64,000 nt of DNA from Stomoxys calcitrans. Taxonomy: Eukaryota; Arthropoda; Insecta; Diptera; Muscidae. Below are positions 1-11,282 of this stretch, one piece after another. Below the pieces are notes generated by a model. It saw only the letters and a program-made list of their open reading frames with translations. It did not search any database and was not told the origin of the DNA. The stretch covers positions 44,264,291-44,328,290 of the forward strand of contig NC_081554.1 of the NCBI RefSeq assembly GCF_963082655.1, read 5' to 3'. The position numbers were made by a program, and so were the translations under genes. Position 1 is the stretch's first letter. Each line of letters starts with the position of its first letter.

Positions 1-322
1 CGCTTCTTCCGTTTCCTTTCGTCTTAAAATGGGCATTCCGATTTTGTTGTTTGGTTCCAGAGGATTTGTCGTCGGTATGAACCATAGTGTGGTGATTTTG
101 TTGGCATACCATGCACTTTTGCCTGGATGGGCACCAGCTTCGTGTATGTGCAGTGCATAGGCAATTGAAACAAAAGCCTTTTTCTCTTATGACCTTCCGT
201 CGTTCCGAGACAGGCATACGTTGAAATTTGGGACAATGTTTTAGGAAATGTCTTTCCTCGCAGATACGACACTTTGGTGTGCTAGATGTTGAGCTGAAAT
301 GTAGGATTTGGTATATTTAATG
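1..322 (-). pseudogene. gag zinc-knuckle fragment of a second BEL/Pao-like element (runs off the left edge)
   Basis: Read on the minus strand, a frame stays open from a stop near 323 to the edge of the window. It encodes a Cys/His-rich array: a CRIC...H...C knuckle, then CFNCLCTAHTRSWC, then CMVCQQNHHTMVH. This is the arrangement seen between the gag-like region and the protease in Pao/BEL polyproteins, and the neighbouring intact element has the same order with different residues. The fragment lies just after the stop of that intact polyprotein, where its LTR would be expected, so it probably belongs to a different, truncated or nested copy. A different frame of the same DNA (24-272) has an ATG start but no recognisable motif. 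No upstream gag or downstream protease is visible here. Confidence 0.75.
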
Positions 323-350
323 TGTGAACGGATTTGGAGAAATTTGACAA

Positions 351-3300
351 CTAAGCTTTTGGAAGGATACACAGTTTAACCAAGGGTCGAACAATTGTAC
401 CCCTCTGTGTGCGTATTTCCGCCACACGAACCTTTGAATCTTGCCCAGTAAATACTTTGATAACTCTACCTAAGCACCATTCAGTAGGGGGTAAATTGTC
501 TTCCTTGACCACAACGAAGTCATCCTTTTCTAAATTTTGTTGAGATGATTTCCATTTATATCTTCTTTGTAGTTCACAAACATATTCGTTTTTCCACCGT
601 TTAGAAAACATTATTTGCAAAGATTTCAGTCTTTGCCAGCGATTCATCAAAGAGAGATTGTCTGAATACTCTTCAGGGATCGCCATAAGCGCTGCTCCTC
701 TTATGAAATGGCCAGGGGTTAAAGGAATAAGATCAGTCGGGTCCTCGCTTATTGGTGACAATGGTCTGGAATTAAGCACACTTTCTATCCTGACCAACAG
801 TGTGGAAAATTCCTCATAAGTAAATTTGAGATTGGAGGCAACTTTCCGTAAATGAGCCTTCATGCTCTTTACAGCTGCTTCCCACAGGCCACCCATATGT
901 GGAGCATGGGGTGGAATGAAATGCCAGGAAAACCCGTACATTCCGTACTTCTCTGCAACCGATTTCTCGGCCTTTCTGAGGAACTCCTTGTATTCCCTTA
1001 AGAGAGATCTACTTGCTCCAATGAAATTGGTACCATTGTCTGAGAAGACTTTTTTAGGAAACCCCCGTCGTCCTACGAAACGATTAAAGGTGGAAAGAAA
1101 GGCCTCAGTGGAAAGGTCTGAACAGGCCTCCAAGTGAATAGCCCTGGTCGATAGGCAGACAAATATAGCAGCGTATCCCTTTTGCAATTTCGCATTTCGC
1201 AATTTGGAAGTTTTCAATTCAAACGGACCTGCAAAATCAAGTCCAGTGTGCGTAAAAGGCAAAGAGAATGTGCATCTTTCAGCCGGTAATGCAGCCATAA
1301 TTTGGTTTCTCACTCGATGTTTATAAACGGTACAGATTTTGCAACTCCTGACACAATGACGTACAGCGCTCTTTAGGCGAATGATGTAGAACTCCTGTCG
1401 AATAGCACGCAACATGGTTTGATGCTCCGCATGTAAAAGAATCTTATGTGTATAATCAATAAACAGCTTGCAAAACCTGGAATTCTGTGGCACTATGATG
1501 GGAAATCTTTCGTTAAAGCTTAAGTCCGAGTTTGCCAAGCGGTCATTTACTCGCAGCAGACCATGTTCGTCGAGAAATGGATTTAAAGTCAATAACCTAC
1601 TTTTGCAATTAATAGGTTGGTGGGACTCAAGGGCCTGGTATTCGGCAGAAAAGTATGAAATCTGTGCAAGTCTTACTAATCGAAATTTTGTAGAAATAAT
1701 CTCCTGCGGAGAAATGAATACATTTTCTGTTTCCGGGAAGTTCCTTTTTTGACATCTCCTTGCAAATCGCAGCATGAAACAGATTACCCGTAGAGCCCGA
1801 TCGAGAGATGAGAACCGTTCCAGTATATCGTCAATCACTTGTGTTTGGCAGGTAATAACCTTTTTCTCGATAAAAGCCTCTTTGTAGGTCATTTGCTTAG
1901 GCCAAAACTCAGATGGTTTGACGAGCCACTGTGGTCCATGCCACCATAAATGATTTGCGTCTAGTTCTGACGCAGTACATCCACGAGTACCAATGTCGGA
2001 AGGGTTATCCTTGGTTGGAACGTATCTCCAGTTGACATTTCCAACGTTTTCTAGTATCTCGGAAACTTTATTGGCAACAAAGGTTTTCCAGTAAAATGGA
2101 GGTTTTTGTAGCCAGGATAATGTAATGGTAGAATCTGACCACAGATATATTTCTGAAACAGTGAAGCTTAAATGTTGACGAACTGATTTCAACAATTTTG
2201 ATAGCAGTGTAGCTCCACATAATTCCAGCCTGGGAAGACTGACAGTTTTCAACGGTGCCACTTTGCTTTTGGAAACTAACAGAAACGATGTTGTAGCGCT
2301 ATCCGAAATAGTTGATACAATGTACAAACAGGCGCAGTATGCTTTCTCAGAAGCGTCACAGAAGCCATGAATTTGAATCCTTGCCTCTGGGGCGTAATGG
2401 ATCCACCGAGGAATTTTAATATTCTCAATTTCATTGAAATTTGAAAGAAACATATTCCACTTTTCCAAGGAGTGTGGTTTGACTTCCTCATCCCAGTTCG
2501 TGCCGTCAATCCAAAGCTGTTGCATGAGAATTTTGGCCAATACAATTATCGGGGTTAACCAACCAGCTGGATCGAATAGTTTAGCAACTATAGACAATAT
2601 TTTCCGTTTAGTAATCGGAGTAGACGGAATGGAAATGTTGGTGACTTTGTAATAAAATTGATCAGACATAGCATTCCATCGAATGCCTAATGTTTTGGTA
2701 TCGCTTGTTTCTTCGATTTTCAAAAAATCTTCTGTAAGAAGGTCTTCCGGGGGCAAGTGTTGAAGAATTTTAGAGTGATTAGCCGTCATTTTTTTTAGAG
2801 GGAAACCCGCAGAATTTAACAAGTCAATAAGTTCCAAGACGTGTGATCGGGCTTCCGTTATTGTGTGTCCACCCGAAAGAATGTCGTCCACATAGATTTG
2901 GGTTCGTAGAATGGATGCAGCCGTTGGGTGGGTATTCTTTCCATCTTCACTCAATTGCAACAGTGTGCGTATAGCCAGATATGGTGCACAGTTCACACCG
3001 AATGTGACAGTTTTTAACCAGAAATCATCAACCCCTTCACTAGTCGAGTTACGAAACAGTATCTTTTGATAGGGTCTGTCCTCTTCGTGAATCAGAATTT
3101 GGCGGTACATCTTTTCAATGTCGCCATTAAACACATACTTAAAAAATCGCCAGCGCAATATAACGTTCATTAGATCGTTTTGAAGAGTGGGGCCTGTATG
3201 TAGCATGTCGTTCAATGAAACTCCTGTAGAAGTTTTTTTGGATGCGTTAAATACCACTCTTAATTTGGTGGAGACGCTTTCAGATCTAACCACAGCATGG

Positions 3301-5579
3301 TGCGGTAGATAAAAAGAAGAGTAGCGATTGTTCTCACATATTTCCATTGATGGCGCGATTTCCATGTGATCAAGCTTTAAATATTCAGATAATACCCTTT
3401 TGTATTCTTTGGCAAGTTCAGGAGAATGTCCAAGAGTTTTCTCCATACGAAAGAATTGTCCCATAGCAATACGTCGCGAAGATCCGAGTACTCTATCAGG
3501 CGGTAAATCCTGTCGGAATGGCAGGCGGACCCTGTATCTCCCATCAGGCAGACGATCAGTTGTCTTTCGGAAAAATTCTTCGCACCGGGCATCACTTTCA
3601 GAAAGAGGTTTTGCAATTGGAACTTCCTCTATTTCCCAGAACTTTCGAATGTCGTCATTTAGAGTATCAGTGGATACCACCCAGGAAGCAAATGTTGTAA
3701 CAGAGCGTGGTCTTGGTGGTCCACTTATCAGCCACCCAAATTCCGTTTCCTGTGCCAAAAGACTTCCAGAAACATTCTTTTGAACACCAGATTTAATGAT
3801 ATACGGTAAAATATCGCTTCCAAGCAACATATCTATGGGGCCAGGCTTAAAGAAGTTTGGATCTGCCAATTCCAGGCGATTTAACGCCGACCAATCAGAA
3901 ATTTGGGTGGGAGCACCTGGCATTAAATGCTTCAGATTGGAAATAACAATGGCCGAGGTGCGTAATTTGAAGTCAGACTTTCGGGACTGCAGAGTAACAT
4001 CACACAGTTTAGATGAGTTTTCCAGAACGGTTCCTCCTAACCCAGATATTCGAGTTAACGACTTTTTAGTGGGGATTGAAAGTTGTCTAACAATTCGACT
4101 TGAAATAAAGGACTCCTGAGAGCCTTGATCAACAAATACCCGAATGGCAAACAATGTTCCCAAGTGCTCGATGTTCACTAAGGCGGTAGGTAAAACCGTT
4201 TCTTGTCCGGAGTTTGCAAAATTAGATTGGACATTCGATACATCATCATAGGCGGCATAGGAAGTAGATGGCTCATCCTCATATTGTGCATCGACGTGAA
4301 ATGAGGATGATTCATGTTGGTTGTTTTGTGAGCTGTTTCCGGTTGTTCCACTTGTATGTCTTGCACCTGAATTCCTATTTCCGGCGGGGCCAGTGGGATC
4401 CGGGTGTAGCATAGTATGATGTGATTGCTGACAAGTCTGGCACAACTTTTCGCTTTGGCAATTCTGAGCCTGATGTCCGTAGGAGAGACAGTTCTCACAA
4501 ATCTTGTTGGTAGAAACAAACTTTTTCTTCTTACCCAGTGGCCAAGCCTTAAATTGTGGACAGCCCCTCAAAGAATGGTTCTGTCGACAAATTTTGCATG
4601 GGCGATAATTCGAATCCGACTTCGTGTGAAAATTCTGAGATTTGTGAGCAGATTGAGAAGAATTCGTCGGTCTCTTCATATCGGAAATTGACTCTAACAT
4701 GTCTAACCTTTTCGCGATAAAATCATCCAGTTGACTCCAACTTGGCATTGATTTGTGGTCATCTATTGAATTCTCCCAAGCAGTAAGTGTTTCGTCCGGC
4801 AGCCTGGACGACACCCAGAAAACAAGAAAAGGGTCCCATGATAAAACAGATAAACCGTAGGACCTTAGAACAGTCAGACAGTTGTTAACTGTGAATTGTA
4901 AGTTCCTCAAAGCCTTCCCTTTCTCTGAGGATACGTGTTCAGTTTCGAAAATTCTCCTAAGTTGGTAATTTATCAGAATGCGTCTATTTTCATAACGCGA
5001 TCGCAGAGCCTCCCAAGCCAACTTGAAATTTTCATCAGTGAGCGCAAACTGTTTCACGATCTGATTTGCCTCCCCACGCGTCTTTGACCGAAGGTGGAAT
5101 AGCTTCTGCGCAGGAGACAATTTGGGGTGTTTGGCATAAATTGCCGTAAACATGTCCCTGAAACTCGGCCACTTATCGTAGCCACCACTAAAAAATTCAG
5201 TGTCGCATGGCGGGACTTTTACAACGAAACCCCCATCTTCCGTAGCCCTAGTCTCTGTTTCCTCCTTCGCCTTAGACTTCTCCAGCTTCTGCCTCTCAAT
5301 TTGAACCAAATCAAGAATAGCCGCCTTACAGGCCTTGTATGCCCTACAAGATTCAGAGAACTTCGAGTGAATCGCATTGCGCACCTCTTGAGTGTACTCA
5401 GGTTTTTCAGACGTCATCTCCGTCTCATAAACCTGTGTCAGTTGACGCCAACGTCGCTCCAAGTCATCTAGTTCGACCTGCAAACTAGATGCAGTATGAT
5501 CCTCAATGGGAATTCCAGAAAAATTGGCGCAAAAAGTGACCACTTGGTCCGAAAAAAAGATAAACCTCTGGGAACTCAT
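351..5579 (-). CDS. BEL/Pao retrotransposon Gag-Pol polyprotein, uninterrupted
   Basis: This single 1742-residue frame has no internal stop and shows the BEL/Pao domain order. A gag-like DUF1759-type region lies near residues 125-200, followed by tandem zinc knuckles at about 329-390. The aspartic protease lies near 483 with the motif VDQGSQ, where the family usually has D-S/T-G. The reverse transcriptase has its YVDD box near 895. RNase H follows with GFCDASE near 1075 and LWSDST further on. An HHCC integrase zinc finger lies near 1390-1415. The integrase core has acidic residues in GLDFAGP (about 1446), FSDNGTNF (about 1513) and GGLWEAA (about 1565). A DUF5641-like C-terminus ends just before the stop. 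The start at 5579 precedes all domains and no better upstream ATG is visible. The product would make the particle, copy the RNA and integrate the cDNA. It could be recently active, but I could not identify LTRs. Confidence 0.93.
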   Translation of the reverse strand: MSSQRFIFFSDQVVTFCANFSGIPIEDHTASSLQVELDDLERRWRQLTQVYETEMTSEKPEYTQEVRNAIHSKFSESCRAYKACKAAILDLVQIERQKLEKSKAKEETETRATEDGGFVVKVPPCDTEFFSGGYDKWPSFRDMFTAIYAKHPKLSPAQKLFHLRSKTRGEANQIVKQFALTDENFKLAWEALRSRYENRRILINYQLRRIFETEHVSSEKGKALRNLQFTVNNCLTVLRSYGLSVLSWDPFLVFWVSSRLPDETLTAWENSIDDHKSMPSWSQLDDFIAKRLDMLESISDMKRPTNSSQSAHKSQNFHTKSDSNYRPCKICRQNHSLRGCPQFKAWPLGKKKKFVSTNKICENCLSYGHQAQNCQSEKLCQTCQQSHHTMLHPDPTGPAGNRNSGARHTSGTTGNSSQNNQHESSSFHVDAQYEDEPSTSYAAYDDVSNVQSNFANSGQETVLPTALVNIEHLGTLFAIRVFVDQGSQESFISSRIVRQLSIPTKKSLTRISGLGGTVLENSSKLCDVTLQSRKSDFKLRTSAIVISNLKHLMPGAPTQISDWSALNRLELADPNFFKPGPIDMLLGSDILPYIIKSGVQKNVSGSLLAQETEFGWLISGPPRPRSVTTFASWVVSTDTLNDDIRKFWEIEEVPIAKPLSESDARCEEFFRKTTDRLPDGRYRVRLPFRQDLPPDRVLGSSRRIAMGQFFRMEKTLGHSPELAKEYKRVLSEYLKLDHMEIAPSMEICENNRYSSFYLPHHAVVRSESVSTKLRVVFNASKKTSTGVSLNDMLHTGPTLQNDLMNVILRWRFFKYVFNGDIEKMYRQILIHEEDRPYQKILFRNSTSEGVDDFWLKTVTFGVNCAPYLAIRTLLQLSEDGKNTHPTAASILRTQIYVDDILSGGHTITEARSHVLELIDLLNSAGFPLKKMTANHSKILQHLPPEDLLTEDFLKIEETSDTKTLGIRWNAMSDQFYYKVTNISIPSTPITKRKILSIVAKLFDPAGWLTPIIVLAKILMQQLWIDGTNWDEEVKPHSLEKWNMFLSNFNEIENIKIPRWIHYAPEARIQIHGFCDASEKAYCACLYIVSTISDSATTSFLLVSKSKVAPLKTVSLPRLELCGATLLSKLLKSVRQHLSFTVSEIYLWSDSTITLSWLQKPPFYWKTFVANKVSEILENVGNVNWRYVPTKDNPSDIGTRGCTASELDANHLWWHGPQWLVKPSEFWPKQMTYKEAFIEKKVITCQTQVIDDILERFSSLDRALRVICFMLRFARRCQKRNFPETENVFISPQEIISTKFRLVRLAQISYFSAEYQALESHQPINCKSRLLTLNPFLDEHGLLRVNDRLANSDLSFNERFPIIVPQNSRFCKLFIDYTHKILLHAEHQTMLRAIRQEFYIIRLKSAVRHCVRSCKICTVYKHRVRNQIMAALPAERCTFSLPFTHTGLDFAGPFELKTSKLRNAKLQKGYAAIFVCLSTRAIHLEACSDLSTEAFLSTFNRFVGRRGFPKKVFSDNGTNFIGASRSLLREYKEFLRKAEKSVAEKYGMYGFSWHFIPPHAPHMGGLWEAAVKSMKAHLRKVASNLKFTYEEFSTLLVRIESVLNSRPLSPISEDPTDLIPLTPGHFIRGAALMAIPEEYSDNLSLMNRWQRLKSLQIMFSKRWKNEYVCELQRRYKWKSSQQNLEKDDFVVVKEDNLPPTEWCLGRVIKVFTGQDSKVRVAEIRTQRGTIVRPLVKLCILPKA

Positions 5580-6370
5580 CTTCAGCTGAATGTGAGAAGC
5601 GACGAAATACCAAACAAACTACAAATTTTGAGAGTATAACAAATAATGGCCTATTCAAATAACCTCAAATGGTACCTTTATCAGTGAAATAAAAGGGTAA
5701 TATATAGACCTCTACTCGAACTCAACACAGATTGCTCTTCGAAAACCGCCGAAGACAACTCAGGTCCAATAACAAAACATCAATTACCAATCGCGATCAT
5801 AGGAATTCCGTACCAACGTGAATATAGTACAAAATTCAACTTGGTCAAATATATCCGGTTACAGGTCTTAACGGATGATCCTAAAACGCAGTGAACCAAT
5901 TAAAACCCCAGCACGGAACTTGTGTATACTGGTCTCCTTCGAAATATGGTCACTCTCTTTCTCCCAGTCACTAAGCCATTCGTGATAAAATGATTCTGAG
6001 AAAAAAAAATTCCACCAAACGTCTTGGGACTTCCTCCTGAGCTCTTCTTCCAGAAAGGAACTCTGAATAGTAACGCGTGCGTGCTATGGACTTCTTCTAC
6101 CCCGATTCAACGTGCTCTCCTCCTCAGCGGCGGAGCGATTAATCCCAAAGTTCAGTGCTAATATTTCCGGTTCACCGTACTAAGTCTCTTATCTCCGAAA
6201 TAGATAAATAAACCAAAGTTCTATGGCTCCTAAGGTGTCAATTGGTAATTCATATGAAATATAGTATGTCAAGTGTCACCTATATCCCAAGCCAGGACAT
6301 ATAAGGTGTAATGTAAAAATACAGGTGAGAGATGGGTTCAGTCCCATACAATTCATTCAGGTAAGCAATA
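5580..6370 (-). other. Probable leader/5' LTR zone of the BEL/Pao element, boundaries unresolved
   Basis: This stretch lies upstream of the polyprotein start on the coding strand, where a 5' LTR, primer-binding site and leader should lie. I found no matching second LTR, because the 3' side (below 350) is occupied by another gag fragment. I also could not name a primer-binding site with confidence. No other coding is seen. Confidence 0.35.
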
Positions 6371-8360
6371 TGGTAAATAAATTCATGCGCTTAGATTGAA
6401 AATAATCGACTGGAGGTAAATAGGAAAAAAATTAAGGTAGCATAATGGGTTCAATACAAATAAGGGTTCCAATGTTGCGGTACTCTCTAATAAGCTGTTT
6501 ATTTAGAAAATAACCATTTTATGGTTTCATGGCGAGAAATTGGGTAAGTGGGTAACAGAGTAATCGTTTCCTGGGATAATATATATGTATGTGCATTGAC
6601 GTGGATTGTCCTTTATTATTCGATATATGACCTACATATATTCTCATCCCAAAGTATAGGTGAGTCAATATAAGCATCAAATATTATATTCAAGTATTGA
6701 TGTCAAACTTCATCAAGATAACTTCATAACCTGATGTGCATATATCTCTAAAATTTAATTCGTGTTTAATTTCTTTCCTCCTCATGTATGAAATTTGTAG
6801 GAGCATCGTAGCCATCTGTCTACACATAACAATACATGTTTCATCTTCCAACCGGTGTATTATTGACAAATTCGTTTTAATTCAATTCCCGGCTGTGATT
6901 GGCCACTTGTCATACATGACACCTGTTGGACACTTTCAATTTTAAATATACAATCTCCTTTTGACTTCCAGATAATTTCGTGAATTCTTCGTTATATCCA
7001 GATTTTTATTTAGAAAATGTAGCGTTTTTTGGCAATATCGCGTGTTTTTCAGGGACTGAAAGCCAACAACTATTTAAATTGATTTTCTCATAGGAATTTA
7101 TAAAATTTTGTCAATGAAACTTACGTGAAACCATTGTTTCAATGAAAATAGAAAATTGTCATGATAAAAGGTAAGGTTCAAGGAAAAGTAGCAACATTCA
7201 TAAAACAGCTTTTCTATGAAGAATGAAATTTCAGTAGTGACTTCACAAACGGCCCTCGTATGTATACTTTGTAACATGAATGCACTCACCGCTAACCTTC
7301 TCTCCCCCTTTTGCAAATCATACCGGTTTCTTGTCTGACTTAGCCGCTAATACTCCATGTGTCTCCAATTTCCAACAAATTCTATGATGTATTTGGGGCT
7401 TTTTCCCTTTCGTTTCTAGCACATGGAATTCAATTATTCAATGGATGCTAATCGATGTTAAGGCACAATTTTTCTTTTTTCTTTTCTTTAAACCGGAAAC
7501 TTCCTTGCTTTTTACACACGCTTTAATTTCAGTAAGAACAAACTTGTCTAATTAGATTTTGCCACAACTATGTTTTAAACTTTCTATACACTTTCAACTT
7601 TATTTCCGTTCACCTCAATAGTTTTCTAATTAGAATCTTCCACATTTCTATTACGAAAAAGTTTTTGTTTTTCTCTTTTCTAAAGATTATTTCTTCATAT
7701 TCATACACCATCCATGCAGCCTCGCTTCAAAAACTAAATGAGGAATCGCCTCTCATTGGTCTTCTAGCAGCCTGAATGTATTCGTCTGCAGATCAGCACG
7801 GCTCTGTACGTATAAGAGATGAGTTTGGCTTTATGTATTTGCAGTGGAGTGGAAGAAGTCTCAATCTAAGAGAGTCAGTAATGGAAAGTTAGAGGTCTCA
7901 ACCGTAGTCGCATAGGATTGGGAGCCTGTTAGTTAAGCCAGTGTGAAATGACAAATCCAATGGCAAAGGGAAGAGCGTCCGTGATGAGATTTCGTTTCTA
8001 CCTCTTCCTCTGTACGTAGAGAATTATGTATGCCAGCAGCGGCGTGGGCGTGAAGTGCAACAAAATTTATATATTCGAGAATTACGAGTATATCAGTATA
8101 AGTAAAAAAAAAAAAAAAAAATTGTGTCTCTTTGCGATCACTTATGTATAACAAAAGTGTGCAAATTACACCAGTGCTATTAGAGTATTACTCTCTAATC
8201 TGCAATTTCTTGTTGTTGCAAAGACAGATTGGAATGACAGCAACTTAGATAACAGTCGTACTCTTAAGTTCTGGGTTAGAAAACAGCAATGCAAATACAC
8301 ACTTTATGTCTATTTATTCCTATAGTCTCATAAAATTAAATGCTCTGAAGATTATCTTAA
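6371..8360. other. Unassigned AT-rich DNA
   Basis: No conserved protein motif, RNA gene or recognised transposon is visible on either strand. Short ORFs up to about 73 codons look like chance. A pure A run lies near 8104-8121. This is plausibly host intergenic or intronic DNA. Confidence 0.5.
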
Positions 8361-8482
8361 GCTCGTGAAGCAAGATTCGATCGTTCATATATTTTTGCTC
8401 GTGAAGCAATATTAAATCTTTATATAGTCTGCTTGTGAAGCAAGATTCGATTTCCATATATTTTTTGCTCGTGAAGCAAAAT
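8361..8482. repeat. 36-bp minisatellite, four units with a small hairpin core
   Basis: The core GCTCGTGAAGCAA recurs at 8361, 8397, 8431 (one change) and 8467, spaced 36, 34 and 36 bp. Most units continue with a GATTCGAT-type and AT-rich tail. TTGCT-CGTGA-AGCAA forms a 5-bp stem in units preceded by TT. No similar array is seen elsewhere in the window. Confidence 0.85.
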
Positions 8483-9159
8483 TAGTTTCCGAAGGTATCA
8501 TCAAGAAACTCTTTTGACAAGAGCATTGAGAATTATTCATGTGGACTATGTGCGCCTTTTTTGGGTTTCAACAGTACAAAAGACAGTTTTTTATTTTTGG
8601 ACTTTCATGTCATGTAACATTCAAATTTAATCGCCAAATCCCTATCCGTTCACACATTAATAAATCCTACGTACCTTTTTCCCATTGTCTTCTATGGAAG
8701 TTATAGAATAATTTGTTTTTAAACTAGAGCGGTGGACGTGATCCCAGCTTTATAGATTCACTTGTTCTTTCCAGGTTCGATGGACCATGTACAATTCTGG
8801 TAGTAAATGTGATGAGTGGACTGTATTGGATGCTTCCAGAACCGTAACAATTTACCATTGAAAGTACAGAAGAAGAAGAAAAAAGGCAAGGTTTCAGTTT
8901 GCTAATGTGGAACAGTTTATTAGCGATTTCTTTGCTTACCGCCTCCTAACGATGATGCTGCACAAGTGAAGTTAGTTGAGGCTAAGCAAGCGCGAAAGAC
9001 GCCCTTTTGATTTAGTAAAGTATTTCAGCCGTATAGATAATGTTAGAAAGAGACAAAAAGGGGGTTTAGTACGTACTAGTTAGTAATCAATTCGTTGCGA
9101 TACATATTAGGATGAAAGCGTTGCCAATCTTATATTAATTAACGTTAAAGAAAATTCAA
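8483..9159. other. Unassigned DNA
   Basis: No gene or recognised repeat is seen. A short AGA/GAA-rich tract lies near 8868-8885. Confidence 0.45.
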
Positions 9160-9426
9160 ATGGTTAAATTCAATATAATTCATTTGCCTTATTCTAAAGA
9201 TGTTTATGACTTATATAAAAATGACTGCAAAAATGTTGTTGAAGTTGCTTCAACAGCAAGCGCAGTTATTGACCAATCTTCACAAAATTTTGTACAGCGC
9301 TTTCCTCGACGACTACCACAATATCTAAGAAGTTTGCTCGATATCGTTCCAGATTCATCTAGCTTCTATATTTGGGACTTATGCCGCCTGCTTTACGGAG
9401 GACACCGTAGCGCAGAGACGCTATGA
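9160..9426 (+). CDS. Small ORF of unknown nature, running into a SINE
   Basis: This 88-codon frame begins at an ATG preceded by AAAATTCAA. For about 79 codons it has a protein-like, low-repeat composition (for example RFPRRLPQYLRSLLDIVPDSSSFYIWDL). It then enters the tRNA-like head of a SINE and stops there. I do not recognise a family. It could be a remnant exon or retrogene cut by the SINE, or a chance ORF. A frame with similar composition follows the SINE (about 9697-9813), but continuity is not shown. Confidence 0.2.
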   Translation: MVKFNIIHLPYSKDVYDLYKNDCKNVVEVASTASAVIDQSSQNFVQRFPRRLPQYLRSLLDIVPDSSSFYIWDLCRLLYGGHRSAETL

Positions 9427-9700
9427 CGCTGAACGTCTGGGTTCGAGTCCTGGCGAGACTATCGGAAAAAATTTTCAGCGGTGGTTTTCCCCTCCTAATG
9501 CTGGCAACATTTGTGAGGCACTATGCCATGTAAAACTTCTCTCCAAAGAGGTGTCGCACTGCGGCACGGCGTTCGGACTCGGCTATAAAAAGGAGGCCCC
9601 TTATCATTGAGCTTAAACTTGAATTTGACTGCACTCATTGTTATGTCAGAAGTTTGCCCCTGTTCCTTAGTGGAATGTCAATGGGTAAAATTTGCATTTG
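9397..9700 (+). mobile_element. tRNA-headed SINE, near complete
   Basis: It begins with GACACCGTAGCGCAGAG (pol III A-box-like TAGCGCAG) and continues to GGGTTCGAGTCC (B box). The body includes AGCGGTGGTTTTCCCCTCC and ends with the shared tail GGAATGTCAATGGGTAAAAT. Part of the head after the A box is deleted compared with the copy at 49305. The same family recurs many times in this window on both strands. It is non-autonomous and presumably uses a LINE's enzymes. Confidence 0.9.
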
Positions 9701-10585
9701 CATACACTTTCAAGCATTTGGACTTTCTCATAAATCTTAGTGAGCTGCAAACTGCAACAACTGACAATCTATTATTTGATATAAAGCTATGCCATAACTT
9801 AGCTACAAATTAAAAGATATTGTCATCCAAAGAATGATGCACATATGACACAACAATATATTGACAAACAAGAAAACTCTTATGAGGATATCATTATCAT
9901 AAACCTGTTTTACTATCAAATAGCTCTGGAAATCCTTAAGTCCCACAATAAAAAAAAAAGAAATTCTTAGCGAAACATTTACACAGCAACAGCTAGAATC
10001 ATAATGACACTATTCTCAACACCCTTACAAGTCAAGTCAACTAACAAAGTCGTCAATATGACATCAGAATATCATAAACTGTGTAACATTATCATAAGAG
10101 TGAAATGACATGCCTAGTACATACGACATACACATATGTATGCGATTTAACAAGATTATCATAATGAAAATTTAGAAGAATGTCATGCAAAATCAATAAA
10201 ATCACAAAATTATGATAGAATTTTTTTCCACAGAGTTTTCCGCCAAAACTCTTTCATTGGGGCCAAGATAAGTACCGACGGTCGTAAAACGAAAACCTCG
10301 GACATTGGTTGGAAGTTTGTTAACACCTAGCAATGATTTTGTAGCAAATAGACATCATTGTGTGGTTGGTTGTTGGATTGGGCAGGAAACAGTTAACAAT
10401 CGGGATTGGTGATTCAAATGCTGCAGCGTGCAGCGGCGGGCAGAAACATACCCAAGACAAACGACAAACTGGTGACGAAGAAAACATTCTAGTAAAGAGT
10501 GTTTGTTTATTAACAACATTTTCAAAGTATTTATAACAGTGTGCTGTTTTATTGACACTTACATATCACCAAGGTTTAATCTTGT
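9701..10585. other. Unassigned AT-rich DNA
   Basis: No motif-bearing ORF, RNA gene or recognised repeat is visible. Short ORFs look like chance. Confidence 0.45.
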
Positions 10586-10648
10586 GGTAGGTAGGTAGGT
10601 AGGTCTGTGGTAGGTAGGTAGGTAGATACATACAGATAGATAGATACC
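10586..10648 (+). repeat. GGTA/GATA microsatellite
   Basis: Tandem GGTA units are interrupted by CTGT, then pass into GATA-type units (AGATAGATAGATA). Confidence 0.9.
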
Positions 10649-11282
10649 TTTTTCAGCTGACCAATATTTGTTGTTGTTGTCGTTGTTGTGTCATGCGAGA
10701 TGCAATGCTGTCCAAATCATTGTTTAACAACTACCCTCCAAATCTGTCTGCTTTGACTGCTGTTGAGGGCTTTGAATAAATTTCAATCAATAACTGCTGT
10801 TGATTTCCAAGCGACAACGGTGAAAGGTTTACTGTCTTATTCATTTATTATTTTTTCTAGAGTTGGTTTGATCTAACTTGAAGTTGCTTGGTTTTTCAAT
10901 GGTCCTCTAACGCATGAGTACCTTTTTATTTGCTTGTGTGACTTGACAATTTTAATGTCATTAATTGTAACAATATAGATCAAGTGGGATTAAAATTGAG
11001 GGAAAAATTATAAACAAAAACCTTAAGGTGTGGTTTTTGGGCCCTATGTCATCGTCATGAGATTTTTATATTTCTTGAGAAAAGACAACATCTTAAGTAG
11101 CAATCACAATATGATCTATTTCTAACAATTGACCTTTTTTTTAAGAAATGACTTATAATGTTGTTGTTGTTTTTTTTTTTGGTTTTGTTGTTGCTTTTTG
11201 AATTTTTGTAACTTTCAAAGATCGTAGTCTTAGAATATCTAGAAAAACGTACAGTTAAGTTGAAGTGAAGAAAAAACAATTA
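10649..11282. other. Unassigned DNA with GTT-rich simple repeats
   Basis: GTT trinucleotide tracts occur near 10671-10690 and 11160-11175. Nothing else is recognised. Confidence 0.45.

Noticed and set aside
24..272. 82-codon ATG-started ORF on the minus strand
   Set aside because: The overlapping frame with three Cys/His clusters is the real coding remnant; this frame has no motif.
5580..6370. 5' LTR of the BEL/Pao element with defined ends
   Set aside because: No second copy is available in the window and I could not identify a convincing TG...CA boundary or primer-binding site.
8361..8482. CRISPR-like array
   Set aside because: Only four short, imperfect units with similar AT-rich spacers in eukaryotic DNA; this is a minisatellite.
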